Shown: positions 1 through 9,263, counted from the stretch's first letter. The stretch is DNA of 64,000 nt from Citrobacter amalonaticus (GCF_018252635.1 NZ_JAGTXM010000001.1:682122-746121), one strand, 5' to 3'. The notes: generated from the letters alone by a model not told the origin. Translations and numbers: made by a program.

Positions 1-2019
1 GCCCGAACCGCCGCGGTAGTTCAGCGTGGCATATCCAGTGCTGCTGCTGTTACCTTCACCGCCGCCCGCATAGCCGGTTTGTACGCTGTAGCTAAGGTTA
101 TTGTCTTCCAGCACGGTGCCATACAGTCCCGCCAGGTTGGTCATTCGACCGTTGAGGTCATTTGACATGCTGTAGCTGGCGCTGGCGTGTCGCCAGACGG
201 ACTGGCTGTCTGAGCGCAACCAGTGGCTGAAGGGAATATTGACGTTAATCGCCAACATCTGGTCACGACCATCCTGCCAGGCGTTTTTGGTCAGGCTGTA
301 GCTCAGCGTCCAGTTAATATCGCCGACGGCGGTATTCAGGCCAGCCTGCAATTGTTCATCGGCGCTGTCGACGCCCCAATAAGTCTGATGGCTCCCGCTC
401 AGATAGAGCGTGGCGGTGCGGCCTAACTGTTGGGTCAGGCTCACCTGCACTTTGCCGCGCTTGTTATAGGCGAGGTTGTAGTAATCGGTGAATTTCGGTT
501 TAACCTGAATAACGCCATCCTGCGTTTCAATGTCATAGCCACTCATCCGACGATACGTGGTATCGGCAAAGCTAAAATATCCACGCGTGGAGTAGCGATA
601 GCCCACCAACTGGATATTGGTACCAACGTCGCTCAGCGATTTGTTATAGAGAAAACGAACCGACTGCCCCTGATGTTTGCTGTCATCGGGCAGGGTGGCA
701 TTGGCCTGAGTAACATCCACCGACAGCGCTCCCAGGATCCCCATATTTTTCCCCACCCCCAGATTGAAGGCGCGGTAGCGGTCTGCCAGTTGCGTACCGC
801 CGTACAGAGTCCATCCTGCCGGAAGACCGTGGAGTAAGGTGCTTTGAAAAAAAGTCGGTTCTTCCTGTTGATCGTTACCGCTGCGGTACTCTCCGGCGGT
901 GATGGCATAACGGGTATGGCCTTCACGCTGCAGCACCGGGACCGAAGAGTAAGGAACGGTGAAGTTCTGGCTGCTCCCGTCGGCTTCCTTAATGGTGACC
1001 TGCAGATCGCCGCCGTTGCCCGCGGCATACAGATCGCTAATGCTGAAGGGGCCGGGGGGGACCGTGCTGTGATAGATCTCATAGCCATTCTGTTTGATGG
1101 AAACCTGCGCCGTTCCGCGTGCAATTCCGTGGATCACCGGGGCAAAGCCTTTCTGGCTGTCCGGCAGCATATTGTCATCAGATGCGAGTTGTGCGCCGCG
1201 AAAGTTAATACCGTCAAAGATATCGCCGTTGGTATAGCTGTCGCCGAGCGTCAGGCGTGCGCGCAGCGGCGTGATGTCCCTTTCCAGCCAGGTGTTAACG
1301 TGCTGCCATTTATTTTCGTTGCTTGAGGAGCTTCCGCCGCTGCTGTAGCTCCAGGTGGTATTGTCGCGCAGACGCCACGCGCCCAGGTTAAGGCCACTTT
1401 GTAGGTTTAAGTAGGCGTAGTTGCTGCTGCCGCCAACGTCGTTCTGGACATTGTTACCGGTGAAGTTGTAATTCAGTAGCCCGGCGGTAATCCCATGGTC
1501 CCAGCGTTCCGGGGGGATATAGCCGCGAGCCTGATTTCCCATAACGGCCTGAGGAATCGTCAGATATAACCGCTGCTGACCCACGTCTAAACGGGTGGTG
1601 GCGTCAGGGATCATTTCCGTTAACGGGACACAGGCATCTGCGGCCAGCACCTTCATTCCACTGACGGCGGCCGTGTTCAGCCCCATCGCGGCGAGCTGGT
1701 CACGGGTCAGGCACGGGGCCAGTTCGCGGCTGTTGTCGTTGGCATGAAAAGTGACATCGCGCGTGGTCATGTACCCCTCGTTCAGGTAAATATCGATGCG
1801 ATATGTGCCGGGAGGTAGCTCATGCCCCTTTTCAAAGCCGGAAAGATCCGCAACGGCCGCCGGATCGTCCGCCAGAAAGCGCGGGTTAAAATAGAGTTCT
1901 GCCTGGGCGGAAATAGTGTATGAGGCAAGCAAAAAGGCAAAGGGGATCTGCGCCATTGCGCCTGACAAAAGTGGCGCATAATACCGCCTATGGACGAGTC
2001 CAGGTTTCAGATATGACAT
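1..2019 (-). CDS. fimD: Type 1 fimbrial outer-membrane usher FimD (3' end beyond window)
   Basis: Outer-membrane usher that receives chaperone-subunit complexes and threads the growing type 1 pilus through its beta-barrel. The frame is open from an ATG at 2019 (good ribosome site, GGAGGGACT) to the window edge, giving 673 codons of the roughly 870 usual for FimD, so about 200 C-terminal residues are missing here. After an N-terminal signal the mature start LYFNPRFLADDP, the paired N-domain cysteines (PCLTRDQL, ACVPL) and the long barrel repeats all match E. coli FimD. It lies downstream of fimA-fimI-fimC in the standard order, so fimF, fimG and fimH would be expected to the left of base 1. 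Truncation is by the window, not by mutation. Confidence 0.96.
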   Translation of the reverse strand, partial: MSYLKPGLVHRRYYAPLLSGAMAQIPFAFLLASYTISAQAELYFNPRFLADDPAAVADLSGFEKGHELPPGTYRIDIYLNEGYMTTRDVTFHANDNSRELAPCLTRDQLAAMGLNTAAVSGMKVLAADACVPLTEMIPDATTRLDVGQQRLYLTIPQAVMGNQARGYIPPERWDHGITAGLLNYNFTGNNVQNDVGGSSNYAYLNLQSGLNLGAWRLRDNTTWSYSSGGSSSSNENKWQHVNTWLERDITPLRARLTLGDSYTNGDIFDGINFRGAQLASDDNMLPDSQKGFAPVIHGIARGTAQVSIKQNGYEIYHSTVPPGPFSISDLYAAGNGGDLQVTIKEADGSSQNFTVPYSSVPVLQREGHTRYAITAGEYRSGNDQQEEPTFFQSTLLHGLPAGWTLYGGTQLADRYRAFNLGVGKNMGILGALSVDVTQANATLPDDSKHQGQSVRFLYNKSLSDVGTNIQLVGYRYSTRGYFSFADTTYRRMSGYDIETQDGVIQVKPKFTDYYNLAYNKRGKVQVSLTQQLGRTATLYLSGSHQTYWGVDSADEQLQAGLNTAVGDINWTLSYSLTKNAWQDGRDQMLAINVNIPFSHWLRSDSQSVWRHASASYSMSNDLNGRMTNLAGLYGTVLEDNNLSYSVQTGYAGGGEGNSSSTGYATLNYRGGSG

Positions 2020-2090
2020 AGTCCCTCCGGTTCAAAATCACCCGGCTGTCAGTTCTTTTTTTATTCAGGGAGCACGCGGGTCCCTGTTCG

Positions 2091-2795
2091 TTATTGCAGT
2101 GCGCCTTTCATGCGCGGCGTCAGTGCGCCATAGTCATTAATGGTTTTATAGGTAATCTCGCCACCGGCATCGGCTGGCAATTTCACGCGGGTTTCACCCA
2201 GAGGAGGCACGAGCGCATTTTCCAGTACCCGGGTGCCGGCATTGAGTTCGGTCACCGTCAGGTAGTACGGCGTTGGGTTGATCAAGGTGAGCGTGCCTGC
2301 GCTGCGTCGGAAAGTGAGTTTCTCCGCAGCCTGATCGGGCGGCAGCGCGAGTCCGGCTGGACGGTAGTACAACTTGATACGGCTGATAATGGCCAGTTGC
2401 AGGGTGTTATCGCTGAGCTTCGATTTGTCCATTGACGGAATGGCTTTGACGTTCATCCAGAACAGACTTTCACGGTCCTGTGGTAATTGATTATTGGTTG
2501 CGTCAAGAATGCGTAAGGTGTTCTCCTTTTTCCCCTGCATGGCAAACAGCGGTGGTGTGACCACAAAACGCCCGTCTTTGACGCCTTCGGCATTTTCCAC
2601 CCATGACTGGATCAGATATGTGCTGTTGTCATCATTGTTGGTGACCGCCAGTTGCACCTGTTTTTGACCCGCCGGATAAATCACCCGGGTAGCCCCCAAC
2701 GCTACGCCTGCTTTAGCCTGAGTGAATAATCCCGTGGCGGCTATCATCAGCATCCCGCCCAGCAGGCTGCGCATCATGGTGCGTGTTTTTTTCAT
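2091..2795 (-). CDS. fimC: Type 1 fimbrial periplasmic chaperone FimC
   Basis: Periplasmic PapD-like chaperone, 234 aa, that folds and caps Fim subunits by donor-strand complementation and delivers them to FimD. Signal peptide about residues 1-29, then mature GVALGATRVIYPAGQKQVQL, nearly identical to E. coli FimC. The chaperone signature NNQLPQDRESLFWMNVKAIP and the subunit-anchoring Arg and Lys (in ATRVIY and SRIKLYYRP) are present. I start at the ATG at 2795 because AAGGATAT lies just upstream; an in-frame GTG at 2816 is the alternative. The gene sits 71 bases from fimD and 55 from fimI, in one operon. Confidence 0.97.
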   Translation of the reverse strand: MKKTRTMMRSLLGGMLMIAATGLFTQAKAGVALGATRVIYPAGQKQVQLAVTNNDDNSTYLIQSWVENAEGVKDGRFVVTPPLFAMQGKKENTLRILDATNNQLPQDRESLFWMNVKAIPSMDKSKLSDNTLQLAIISRIKLYYRPAGLALPPDQAAEKLTFRRSAGTLTLINPTPYYLTVTELNAGTRVLENALVPPLGETRVKLPADAGGEITYKTINDYGALTPRMKGALQ

Positions 2796-2850
2796 GTATA
2801 TCCTTGCTGTACTCACCGTCGTTTCCTGTCTTCGCTAACTCTGCGGTTTG

Positions 2851-3390
2851 TTACTGGTAGGTCAAAGAGAACCAGGCTTGTGCATTCGCGACCCCGCCGG
2901 TGACCTGACGTCCGGTGGAGCGATATTTCGCAACGAAATGCAGTGTGGTTGGCCCGGCGTAAAGCCGTGTCCAGCTAGCGGGGGGGCCGTTAAGAGGGAT
3001 CTGGCTACCTTCTTTATCAAATAACGCGATCCCAATACCGCTGGCGATCCCCGGTCCTTCCCCCACGGAGAGCACGTCCGGGTTTTTACCATCCGCGACG
3101 CCATGAAATGCCACGCCGACGCGCTGGCTTACGGCGGTACTGCACTCCTGGAGATGAATATCGAAAGAAACAGGGTTGATATCCTCCCCTGGCGCATGAA
3201 ATCGATTGCTGCTGATCTGCCCCATTTGCACGGTCATCTGGCGATCGCCAGCTTCAACGCGGCAAGATTCGGCAATGATGACGCCCTGGAAACGCATGTT
3301 TCCGCCGGGTAACGTGACGTTCCACTTGTTGCCGGCCAGCGCGCAGGCGGGAAGTAAAAGCATCAGCAGACCTGATTTCATCCTTTGCAT
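2851..3390 (-). CDS. fimI: Fimbrial minor subunit FimI
   Basis: Fimbrial subunit-like protein of 179 aa between fimA and fimC, the position of fimI in all fim operons. It has a signal peptide (ends ALAG), a fimbrial-type fold with two cysteines in the N-terminal half (AESCRVEAG and LQECSTAV), and a C-terminal beta strand ending AWFSLTYQ, the donor-strand-type terminus of pilins. FimI is needed for type 1 piliation in E. coli, where it has been linked to pilus termination and anchoring; that role is transferred by position and homology. The ATG at 3390 is preceded by TGAGGTG; a GTG at 3399 is also in frame. Confidence 0.9.
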   Translation of the reverse strand: MQRMKSGLLMLLLPACALAGNKWNVTLPGGNMRFQGVIIAESCRVEAGDRQMTVQMGQISSNRFHAPGEDINPVSFDIHLQECSTAVSQRVGVAFHGVADGKNPDVLSVGEGPGIASGIGIALFDKEGSQIPLNGPPASWTRLYAGPTTLHFVAKYRSTGRQVTGGVANAQAWFSLTYQ

Positions 3391-3458
3391 CGTTATCACC
3401 TCAGTCCCATTGCGGATAACGGGCCCTCCTGGCCCCTGGTGCGTCCTTGCGTGATGAA

Positions 3459-4007
3459 TTACTCGTATTGAACTTTGAAGGTGGCGTCTGCGTTAGCGGT
3501 ACCGGCAGTTGCTGCGCCCGTAGCGTAGTAACGTGCCTGGAACGGGATGATGTTGGTGCCATCGTTCAGGGTTGTTGCTGCACTAAAGGTTGCGCCGTCC
3601 AGCGCCAGTGGGGTGCCTTTGTTGTCGAGGATCTGGACGCCAACGTTGGTGGCGCTCCCGGCAGCGGAGCCCTGCAGCGCCAGTACGGTGTTGTTGGTGG
3701 TATCAATGGCAGTGCCAGAGAACGCGACAGAGGCCTTGGTTGATACGCTGGTATCACAGTCATCAAGCTGAATGTTGAAACCGACCGAAGAACTGGTGCT
3801 GCCCGCAGTTGCCAGTTTTGCCGAGCGAACCTGGCCAAGCTGAACGGTTTGTTCGACGGAACCGGCATCAACGGCGCAGGCTGCGTTAACGACTTCTCCT
3901 TTAAAATGCACTGTACCGCCGTTTACCGTGGTGGTATCGGCCAGAGCCGCCGCGGAGGTCAGGGACAGAGCTGACATAGCAACGATAGCCAGTGTTTTAA
4001 TTTTCAT
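3459..4007 (-). CDS. fimA: Type 1 fimbrial major subunit FimA
   Basis: Major pilin of 182 aa forming the rod of type 1 fimbriae. Signal peptide [23 protein letters not shown], then mature [20 protein letters not shown], the conserved disulphide pair (NAACAVDAG and LDDCDTSV) and the C-terminal beta motif [10 protein letters not shown]. The ribosome site AAAGGAAAA precedes the ATG. The gene is first in the operon and reads leftward from the invertible fimS element whose near edge lies about 130 bases upstream. In the sequenced orientation the fimS promoter points away from fimA, so the operon is predicted silent in the template cells. Confidence 0.97.
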   Translation of the reverse strand: MKIKTLAIVAMSALSLTSAAALADTTTVNGGTVHFKGEVVNAACAVDAGSVEQTVQLGQVRSAKLATAGSTSSSVGFNIQLDDCDTSVSTKASVAFSGTAIDTTNNTVLALQGSAAGSATNVGVQILDNKGTPLALDGATFSAATTLNDGTNIIPFQARYYATGAATAGTANADATFKVQYE

Positions 4008-4136
4008 GCTGTTTTCCTTTAAACAATATCGATATCACGAACCGAAATGGCCAGTCGTTTTGCCTTCCAGGCATTCCATGTTTCAGCCGAATGGGGCGAC
4101 TGCCGGTTCTGCGCAGTTTTCACCCAATTAATGAGA

Positions 4137-4148
4137 CAATTGGGGCCA
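4137..4148. repeat. fimS inverted repeat, fimA side
   Basis: CAATTGGGGCCA, the left arm of a 12-base perfect inverted repeat whose partner is at 4446-4457. Its inner nine bases are the known FimB/FimE crossover site. Confidence 0.95.
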
Positions 4149-4454
4149 TTTTGACTCATTGGAATAAATAACTTAAAATGGTGCTATAACTTCGTTGTTT
4201 TGGGTTATTATTTTGAATTTTTATTATTTTCAATATTAAAAACCATTCAGTGGTTTTTTGTAAAAGACTGATATCGTGCAGGGATCAGATGGAGAGATCC
4301 TGGCAGGGCATAATACGGCGGAGGTGAATGTGAGAAGGTGCTGATGATAATGCTATTTTTATCAAAGAGATAACGTGTTTTTTTCGATAATTCCTAACTT
4401 GTTAGTTGCAAAGCTTTACTAATTCTTTTTATGATATAAACAGTTTGGCCCCAA
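4140..4454. promoter_or_regulatory. fimS: fimS invertible phase-variation element (OFF orientation)
   Basis: A 315-bp segment bounded by inverted copies of TTGGGGCCA (4140-4148) and TGGCCCCAA (4446-4454), the recombination half-sites used by FimB and FimE; the E. coli element is 314 bp with the same repeats. Identity of the repeats extends three more bases outside each end. The fimA-side boundary reads GACTCATT inside the repeat, as in the E. coli OFF form. The internal promoter is at the far end and reads rightward, away from fimA. The arrangement between fimE and fimA is exactly that of E. coli. Confidence 0.95.
4406..4435 (+). promoter_or_regulatory. fimA promoter inside fimS, pointing away from fimA
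   Basis: A -35 like TTGCAA (4406-4411) and a -10 TATGAT (4430-4435) are separated by 18 bases, followed by ATAAACAG and the repeat TTTGGCCCCAA. E. coli carries TTGAGA / 18 bases / TATGAT in the equivalent place. Because it reads to the right here, transcription would run towards fimE, antisense to it, not into fimA. Confidence 0.85.
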
Positions 4455-4457
4455 TTG
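4446..4457. repeat. fimS inverted repeat, fimE side
   Basis: TGGCCCCAATTG, exact reverse complement of 4137-4148, forming the right end of the invertible element next to the fimE 3' end. Confidence 0.95.
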
Positions 4458-4501
4458 ACCTGTTCAGGCAAACACTTCTCCTTTTATCTCAATGGGTTAT
4501 A

Positions 4502-5098
4502 TTATTTCTTTTTCTCCGCTGTCATAACCTCTAACAGGCTGCTTCTCTCCCATAATCCGGCGAAACGTGCGGCATTGCTGGCCGTATAACGAACGGTATG
4601 GCGAATATTCCGGTGGCCAAGATAATCCTGAATCAGTCGTGTATCGGCTCCCCTTTCGGCAAGTTCATAACCGCAGGCGTGACGGAGCATATGGGGGTGA
4701 GTATGGGTAACGGTTCCGGCATCAACGCCCGCAGCCCGAATAATACGATATGCCTGCTGGCGAGAAAGCGGTGTCCCCCGGCGGGAGATAAACACGGCGT
4801 CAGTGCGGCCTGCGCCTCTCCAGCCTGCACGCTCCTGACTCCAGCGTTCAACGGCTTCGCGTTCATCAAAACGCAGTGGATGGATGGTGGAAAAACCGTT
4901 CTTTAGTCGACGGATATTGATTCGTCCCTCGTGTAGATCGAGGTCGCGGTAATGCAAATCGAGGAGTTCACTGATGCGCATGCCGTGACGGAATGCCAGC
5001 AAAATAAGACAATAATCTCGCTCGCCGGTAGCGCCATGTCGGGCGGCCAGCATCATGGCTTGTACTTCTTTGCCAGTAAGATAACGACGTCGATTCAC
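4502..5098 (-). CDS. fimE: Type 1 fimbria tyrosine recombinase FimE
   Basis: Site-specific tyrosine recombinase, 198 aa (same length as E. coli FimE), which inverts fimS mainly from ON to OFF. Catalytic residues of the family are visible: Arg in RHGMRISELL, HPHMLRHACG (His-x-x-Arg), the His of LGHRNIRHT, and the nucleophilic Tyr in HTVRYTASN. I use the GTG at 5098 with AGGAG nine bases upstream. The 3' end lies 47 bases from the fimE-side repeat; in E. coli that closeness makes fimE mRNA levels depend on switch orientation. With the promoter in the OFF orientation, antisense transcription from fimS into fimE is possible. Confidence 0.96.
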   Translation of the reverse strand: MNRRRYLTGKEVQAMMLAARHGATGERDYCLILLAFRHGMRISELLDLHYRDLDLHEGRINIRRLKNGFSTIHPLRFDEREAVERWSQERAGWRGAGRTDAVFISRRGTPLSRQQAYRIIRAAGVDAGTVTHTHPHMLRHACGYELAERGADTRLIQDYLGHRNIRHTVRYTASNAARFAGLWERSSLLEVMTAEKKK

Positions 5099-5557
5099 AA
5101 TGCATTACTCCTGAAATATGCTTCTGTTAATGAATACCTGTAGAAAACATCATGGGATTAAAAAATAACCTGTGATGTTAAAGGCATATTATATTTGGGG
5201 GATTAATCACAATCAGTGATTACATTACTGTTACACATGTAGCTATTATGACCACATGATAAATCTTATTTTTATTGATTTTTTCCAGGGCGACAATAGC
5301 GCCTGTAGTAGACAAAGTCAGGTGTATCAATTTAAAAGGAAAATAGTCACTGAAGGTGGCATTTTCAGCGTAGGTTTGTCTGACGAAAAGTGAATGTTGA
5401 AAATATAGCCTGATTGATTGCAAGGATATAATTAAACGGTTTCATTGTCATGCGAATAAGGAAAAATGTGAACAATAAGCATATTAAATATATGGTTAAA
5501 TATTATTAATGCTTTATGAGTCACCATTTTTTAACACCATCCGTGGTGTTGTATAGG
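5099..5557. other. fimB-fimE intergenic region
   Basis: A 459-base AT-rich gap between the fimB stop and the fimE start. No conserved gene is apparent. It presumably carries the fimE promoter, but I could not pick a convincing -35/-10 pair with confidence. Confidence 0.5.
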
Positions 5558-6163
5558 TCACAGTGAAATAGCATTATGCTGTTTGAGTTTAGCGTCATCC
5601 CAGATACCGTAAAATCGACCTGCATTACTGGCGGTGTACCAGACGGTATGGCGAATGTTACGGTGCCCCAGGTAATCCTGGATGAGACGGGTGTCGATCC
5701 CCATATTAGCCAATGCAAAACCGCATGAGTGACGAAGCATATGCGGATGAATTTCAAGCGGGAGTCCGGCGTGATCGCCCGAAGCAGAAATAATTTGATA
5801 AAACTGTTGGCGAGAAAGAGGATTCCCTTTCCTTGATAAAAATAGCCATTCGCTGTTGGCATGGGGGTAGGCGGCACGAATAGCCAGCCAGTTATTTAAT
5901 GCCTGAATTTCTTCTCTTAATAATGGATGCGTTGTCGAAAAACCTTTTTTCAGGCGATGAATGTAAATGCACCGTGATTTGATATCAATATCCGAAATTT
6001 GCAGGCGACAGATTTCACTGGCGCGAAAGCCATGAATAAAACACAATAATGTCAGACAGTAATTACGGGCAGCATGTGGTCCGGTGTTTGCTGCTTTGAG
6101 AAGCGACTCTATTTCATTTTGAGTCAGGAAATTCCTCTTCTTATTATCGGCATTGTTTTTCAT
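5558..6163 (-). CDS. fimB: Type 1 fimbria tyrosine recombinase FimB
   Basis: Bidirectional recombinase of fimS, 201 aa. From MKNNADNKKRNFLTQ onwards it follows E. coli FimB closely, with catalytic motifs FIHGFRASEI (Arg), HPHMLRHSCG, LGHRNIRHT and the Tyr in WYTASN. I start at the ATG at 6163 because it has AGGGAA eight bases upstream and matches the known N-terminus. The same frame stays open for another 138 codons upstream (to 6577), but that extension has no resemblance I can recognise to recombinases. Order fimB-fimE-fimS-fimA is canonical. Confidence 0.96.
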   Translation of the reverse strand: MKNNADNKKRNFLTQNEIESLLKAANTGPHAARNYCLTLLCFIHGFRASEICRLQISDIDIKSRCIYIHRLKKGFSTTHPLLREEIQALNNWLAIRAAYPHANSEWLFLSRKGNPLSRQQFYQIISASGDHAGLPLEIHPHMLRHSCGFALANMGIDTRLIQDYLGHRNIRHTVWYTASNAGRFYGIWDDAKLKQHNAISL

Positions 6164-7008
6164 TAGGTTCCCTTTTGATTGCAGGTGCGCAAGCGTTCTG
6201 CTGATTTCCATTAATCCAATAGTCTTATCCGGTTTTAACTCATTATTTATTTGCACTGCTCGGTAGGCGTTTATCATAGGCAACGCGGCTTCGCCACAGA
6301 AGGACTTGAGCGGATAATGAAAATGGCTGTATGTTGTTTCGTCATAACGTCGTGACATTATCGACTGGGCGCCTCCTCTTGTCTTGTGTTCTTGCTTATC
6401 TTGCTGAATCAATAACATTATTGCTGTTCTAAGATCGCGCTCATTCTGGTACATCCCGAAGGATGTGCAAAGGACTCCGCTAAGGGCGAAGCACAAGATA
6501 GCAACTTCGCTAGCATTCACTGTTGAACTACAACAATGAGTAAACAATACTGCAAAAATCAGTGGGAGAATAGTCATAATAAATCGTGTGACCGCTTTAG
6601 GGGACCCATGAGGTATTTCGCCGGAAGAACAATGATTCCCGTTTAAGCTGCGGAAGTTGCACTCCTATGGGTATATTTGGCGAATGAGGAAGTGTGGTTA
6701 AAATTAGCGTGTCGTTAAGTGATGAAATGTTTTGCGACAATAAAATGCAAACGGGGGAATAATAACGTCTGAAACTACTCTTGTCCGTGCAAGGGCATTT
6801 ATTCGTATCATTCTAAAGGGGCATTGATGTTTTCTGCTATCGGTATACGGCGAGGGTTACATCGCATTTCTGGTAATTCCTGGAGCTTTCGTGGTCAGCG
6901 CTTTCATTTCTTCACGCTTACATGGTCTATTGAACCCCTTTGAATTATGCTGTTTCGATATTGAGTGAATGAAGATTTATGGATTGAGTGATTCCCAAAG
7001 GAAATTAT
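6164..7008. other. Long regulatory gap upstream of fimB
   Basis: About 845 bases between divergently oriented fimB and the LOG-family gene. In E. coli the fimB upstream region is several hundred bases long and binds regulators such as NanR and NagC; I could not confirm specific sites here. An open frame on the minus strand (6164-6577) continuing fimB upstream is probably not coding. No other gene is supported. Confidence 0.5.
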
Positions 7009-7584
7009 ATGAAGTCTATTGGTATTTTTTGCGGTTCATCTGATGGTCATTCTCCGGTTTACTTACAGGCCGCGCGCGAAACCGGAACCTATCTGACTCA
7101 GGCCGGACTGGGTATTGTGTATGGCGGGGGCAGGGTCGGATTGATGGGGGCCGTAGCGGATTCAGCCCTGCAACACGGTGGGCATGTGACGGGAGTGATT
7201 CCCGTATCTTTGGTTGAACGTGAAATTGCGCATACCGGGCTGACTGATTTACAGGTCGTTGAGAATATGCACCAGCGTAAAGACCGCATGGCGGTATTAT
7301 CTTCTGCTTTCATTGCCTTACCCGGCGGCGCTGGCACACTGGAAGAGATTTTTGAGCAGTGGACGTGGGGACAATTAGGTATCCATAACAAGCCCTGCGC
7401 GTTTTATAACATCAACAATTTTTATCAACCGCTGCAGGAGATGGTGCAGAAAATGGCCGATGAAGGTTTTATGAAGCAAAGCTACGTAGATATGCTGCTC
7501 TTCTCTGATTCCCTGCCGGAAATTGTGGCGTTTTTTTCAGCGTATACACCGCCAGCTTCCAAGTGGATGGCAGGTCAGAAATAA
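7009..7584 (+). CDS. LOG-family nucleoside 5'-monophosphate phosphoribohydrolase
   Basis: A 191-aa Rossmann-fold protein of the LOG (lonely guy) family, which releases the base from nucleoside monophosphates, cytokinin nucleotides being the known plant substrates. Both family signatures are intact: GGGRVGLMG (residues 39-47) and PGGAGTLEE (105-113), the latter holding the catalytic Glu. The ATG at 7009 has AAAGGAAAT upstream; an earlier in-frame ATG (6988) lacks a site. The gene stands alone, divergent from fimB. The physiological substrate in enterics is unknown; it is distinct from the longer PpnN. Confidence 0.88.
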   Translation: MKSIGIFCGSSDGHSPVYLQAARETGTYLTQAGLGIVYGGGRVGLMGAVADSALQHGGHVTGVIPVSLVEREIAHTGLTDLQVVENMHQRKDRMAVLSSAFIALPGGAGTLEEIFEQWTWGQLGIHNKPCAFYNINNFYQPLQEMVQKMADEGFMKQSYVDMLLFSDSLPEIVAFFSAYTPPASKWMAGQK

Positions 7585-7609
7585 GGCAAAACGCCTTGCG
7601 CAAGCTTAG

Positions 7610-7702
7610 TTGGGTGATGACAACCAGAGGGTGCAGAGCGGGCTGACGGTTACGGCGGGGCAGGTAAACGGCACCGCCACCTTTGTGCTGGAATATAACT
7701 GA
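7610..7702 (+). pseudogene. Remnant of a fimbrial subunit C-terminus
   Basis: Thirty in-frame codons bounded by stops, reading VTAGQVNGTATFVLEYN at the end. Gly-x-Val-(Asn)-Gly-Thr-Ala-Thr-Phe-x-Leu-x-Tyr at the extreme C-terminus is the donor-strand terminus of chaperone-usher pilins. There is no start codon or signal peptide, and an upstream stop closes the frame at 7607-7609. I read it as the decayed tail of a fimbrial gene left near the fim cluster; chance resemblance is possible because the segment is short. Confidence 0.55.
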
Positions 7703-7840
7703 ACAGCGGCAAAAGTAACGCGTCGGCAAGGCGTGCGTTGAACGTTTAAAGCATTTACAAAGTGAATGTAAACACGTAGCTTCTTCAGGAAGATCCAGAC
7801 GCCATCGTGGTAGGGAAGAGGCAAGGAAGCAGGAGAGCGG

Positions 7841-8365
7841 ATGAAATTTATCGCCACTATTACTGGGCAACACATTGATTACAGCGATATTCGACCGGAG
7901 CATATTGCGATTGAAGATATCGCTGTCGCCCTTTCGCACCTCTGTCGCTTTGCCGGGCATGTGCCTGAATTTTACAGCGTCGCCCAACACGGAGTTCTGT
8001 GCAGCCAGTTAACGCCACCTGAGTTCGCGCTTGAAGCGCTGCTGCACGATGCCGCCGAAGCCTATTGTCTGGATCTTCCTTCACCGCTAAAAAGGTTGCT
8101 TCCCGCGTACAAAGAGATTGAAGCACGGCTGGATAACGCCATTCGCCAGCGTTTCAATCTTCCTCTCACTCCGAGTAAAGTGATTAAGCAAGTGGACCTG
8201 ATGATGCTGGCGACCGAACGGCGCGATCTCAATCTGGATCCCGGCAGTGACTGGCCGATGCTGGCAGGGATCTCGCCGACGACGCGGTTGACCATCACCC
8301 CGCTGATGCCACGAGAGGCGCGTGCGCTGTTTTTATCCCGCTTTCAGGAACTGACAGCCGGTTAA
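7841..8365 (+). CDS. HD-domain phosphohydrolase
   Basis: A 174-aa protein of the HD superfamily of metal-dependent phosphohydrolases, resembling the YfbR-like nucleotidase group and prophage-encoded relatives. Candidate metal ligands are H33 (ALSHLCRF), H69-D70 (EALLHDAAEAY) and an Asp in VIKQVDLMMLATERRD. It starts at the ATG at 7841 with GGAGAG upstream. Neighbours give no operon context: a fimbrial remnant upstream and a convergent hypothetical gene whose stop overlaps its own by four bases. A nucleotide substrate is likely from the family but the exact one cannot be inferred. Confidence 0.8.
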   Translation: MKFIATITGQHIDYSDIRPEHIAIEDIAVALSHLCRFAGHVPEFYSVAQHGVLCSQLTPPEFALEALLHDAAEAYCLDLPSPLKRLLPAYKEIEARLDNAIRQRFNLPLTPSKVIKQVDLMMLATERRDLNLDPGSDWPMLAGISPTTRLTITPLMPREARALFLSRFQELTAG

Positions 8366-8985
8366 AGATGGTATGCCGTTACGGTTCGGCACGTCCCGGT
8401 CAGTGAGTCGAACACCTCGACATCCGAGGCCTGAACAGGCATCCCCGACGCGCGGAGTCGCTGAATATCGGCGGCAATACGCTGGATCCCCAACCAGAAC
8501 AGCCCATCCAGGGCGTTAACCTGCAAACCGCTCTCCAGCGCCAGGCGAAGCCGCGCTTCGGGATGTTTTGTCTGACTGGCAACCTGCTGATAGGGGGCCG
8601 TGGTGATGGTGTCCTCATCCATACGACGGATACGTGATGACAGGCGATAACGAAAAGCATCGGGGACACGACTGAGATCGGCACTGATGCTGTAAACCTG
8701 CCCACGGCGTTTATCATTAATCAGGACATTTTTCTGGGTGAGGGAAAATTCTTTCCGCAGTTTATCGATCAGTTGCGGGGTGCGGGTGAGCAGTAAGCGA
8801 AAAGGCAGTTCGAAACTGGTCACGTAATCGACATTAAGCAGCGCAATACGCAGGCGTTCTTCAACGCCGGCTTTCTCTTGTTGGCACTCCGCCAGAACCT
8901 CCTTCCATTGGCTGGTAATACGCGGTGACTCGTTGATTTCAGTGAAGTGATATTTCTCAATCAGGTAATCGATACGCCTGGTCAT
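8362..8985 (-). CDS. Hypothetical protein, possible C-terminal helix-turn-helix
   Basis: 207-aa cytoplasmic protein of unknown function starting MTRRIDYLIEKYHF at the ATG at 8985, which follows GGAGGGAA. No signal peptide or membrane segment is seen. The last 50 residues (ALDGLFWLGIQRIAADIQRL..GMPVQ) resemble small helix-turn-helix modules in which short helices precede RxAxxIxxLRxxG; this is a pattern impression, not a firm assignment. It is convergent with, and overlaps by four bases, the HD phosphohydrolase gene. Confidence 0.65.
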   Translation of the reverse strand: MTRRIDYLIEKYHFTEINESPRITSQWKEVLAECQQEKAGVEERLRIALLNVDYVTSFELPFRLLLTRTPQLIDKLRKEFSLTQKNVLINDKRRGQVYSISADLSRVPDAFRYRLSSRIRRMDEDTITTAPYQQVASQTKHPEARLRLALESGLQVNALDGLFWLGIQRIAADIQRLRASGMPVQASDVEVFDSLTGTCRTVTAYHL

Positions 8986-9263
8986 TTTTCCCTCCAACCC
9001 ATCTGCCTGTTCGCTAGTGGCACAACATAGCACAGAGAAAGAGACAGAATACAGAGAGAGACGAATTATCATGCATTTAAGAATGTTTAAGAATTCAAAC
9101 TAAAATCTATATTTTCAATAGGTTATGGAAATCATGTCAGTTAAGACTTTTTAATTGAAGTATTCAATTATTTCCTAATATAGTTTTAATGCCGCGCCAG
9201 ATGATATAGCAGAACGGAAATAAACGGCAAGTAAAATGGATTATTAATACGGAAGTAAAAACG

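Noticed and set aside
6164-6577. A 138-codon in-frame extension upstream of fimB (339-aa frame in total)
   Set aside because: FimB is fully explained from the ATG at 6163 with a good ribosome site; the extension has no recombinase features and only codes by chance.
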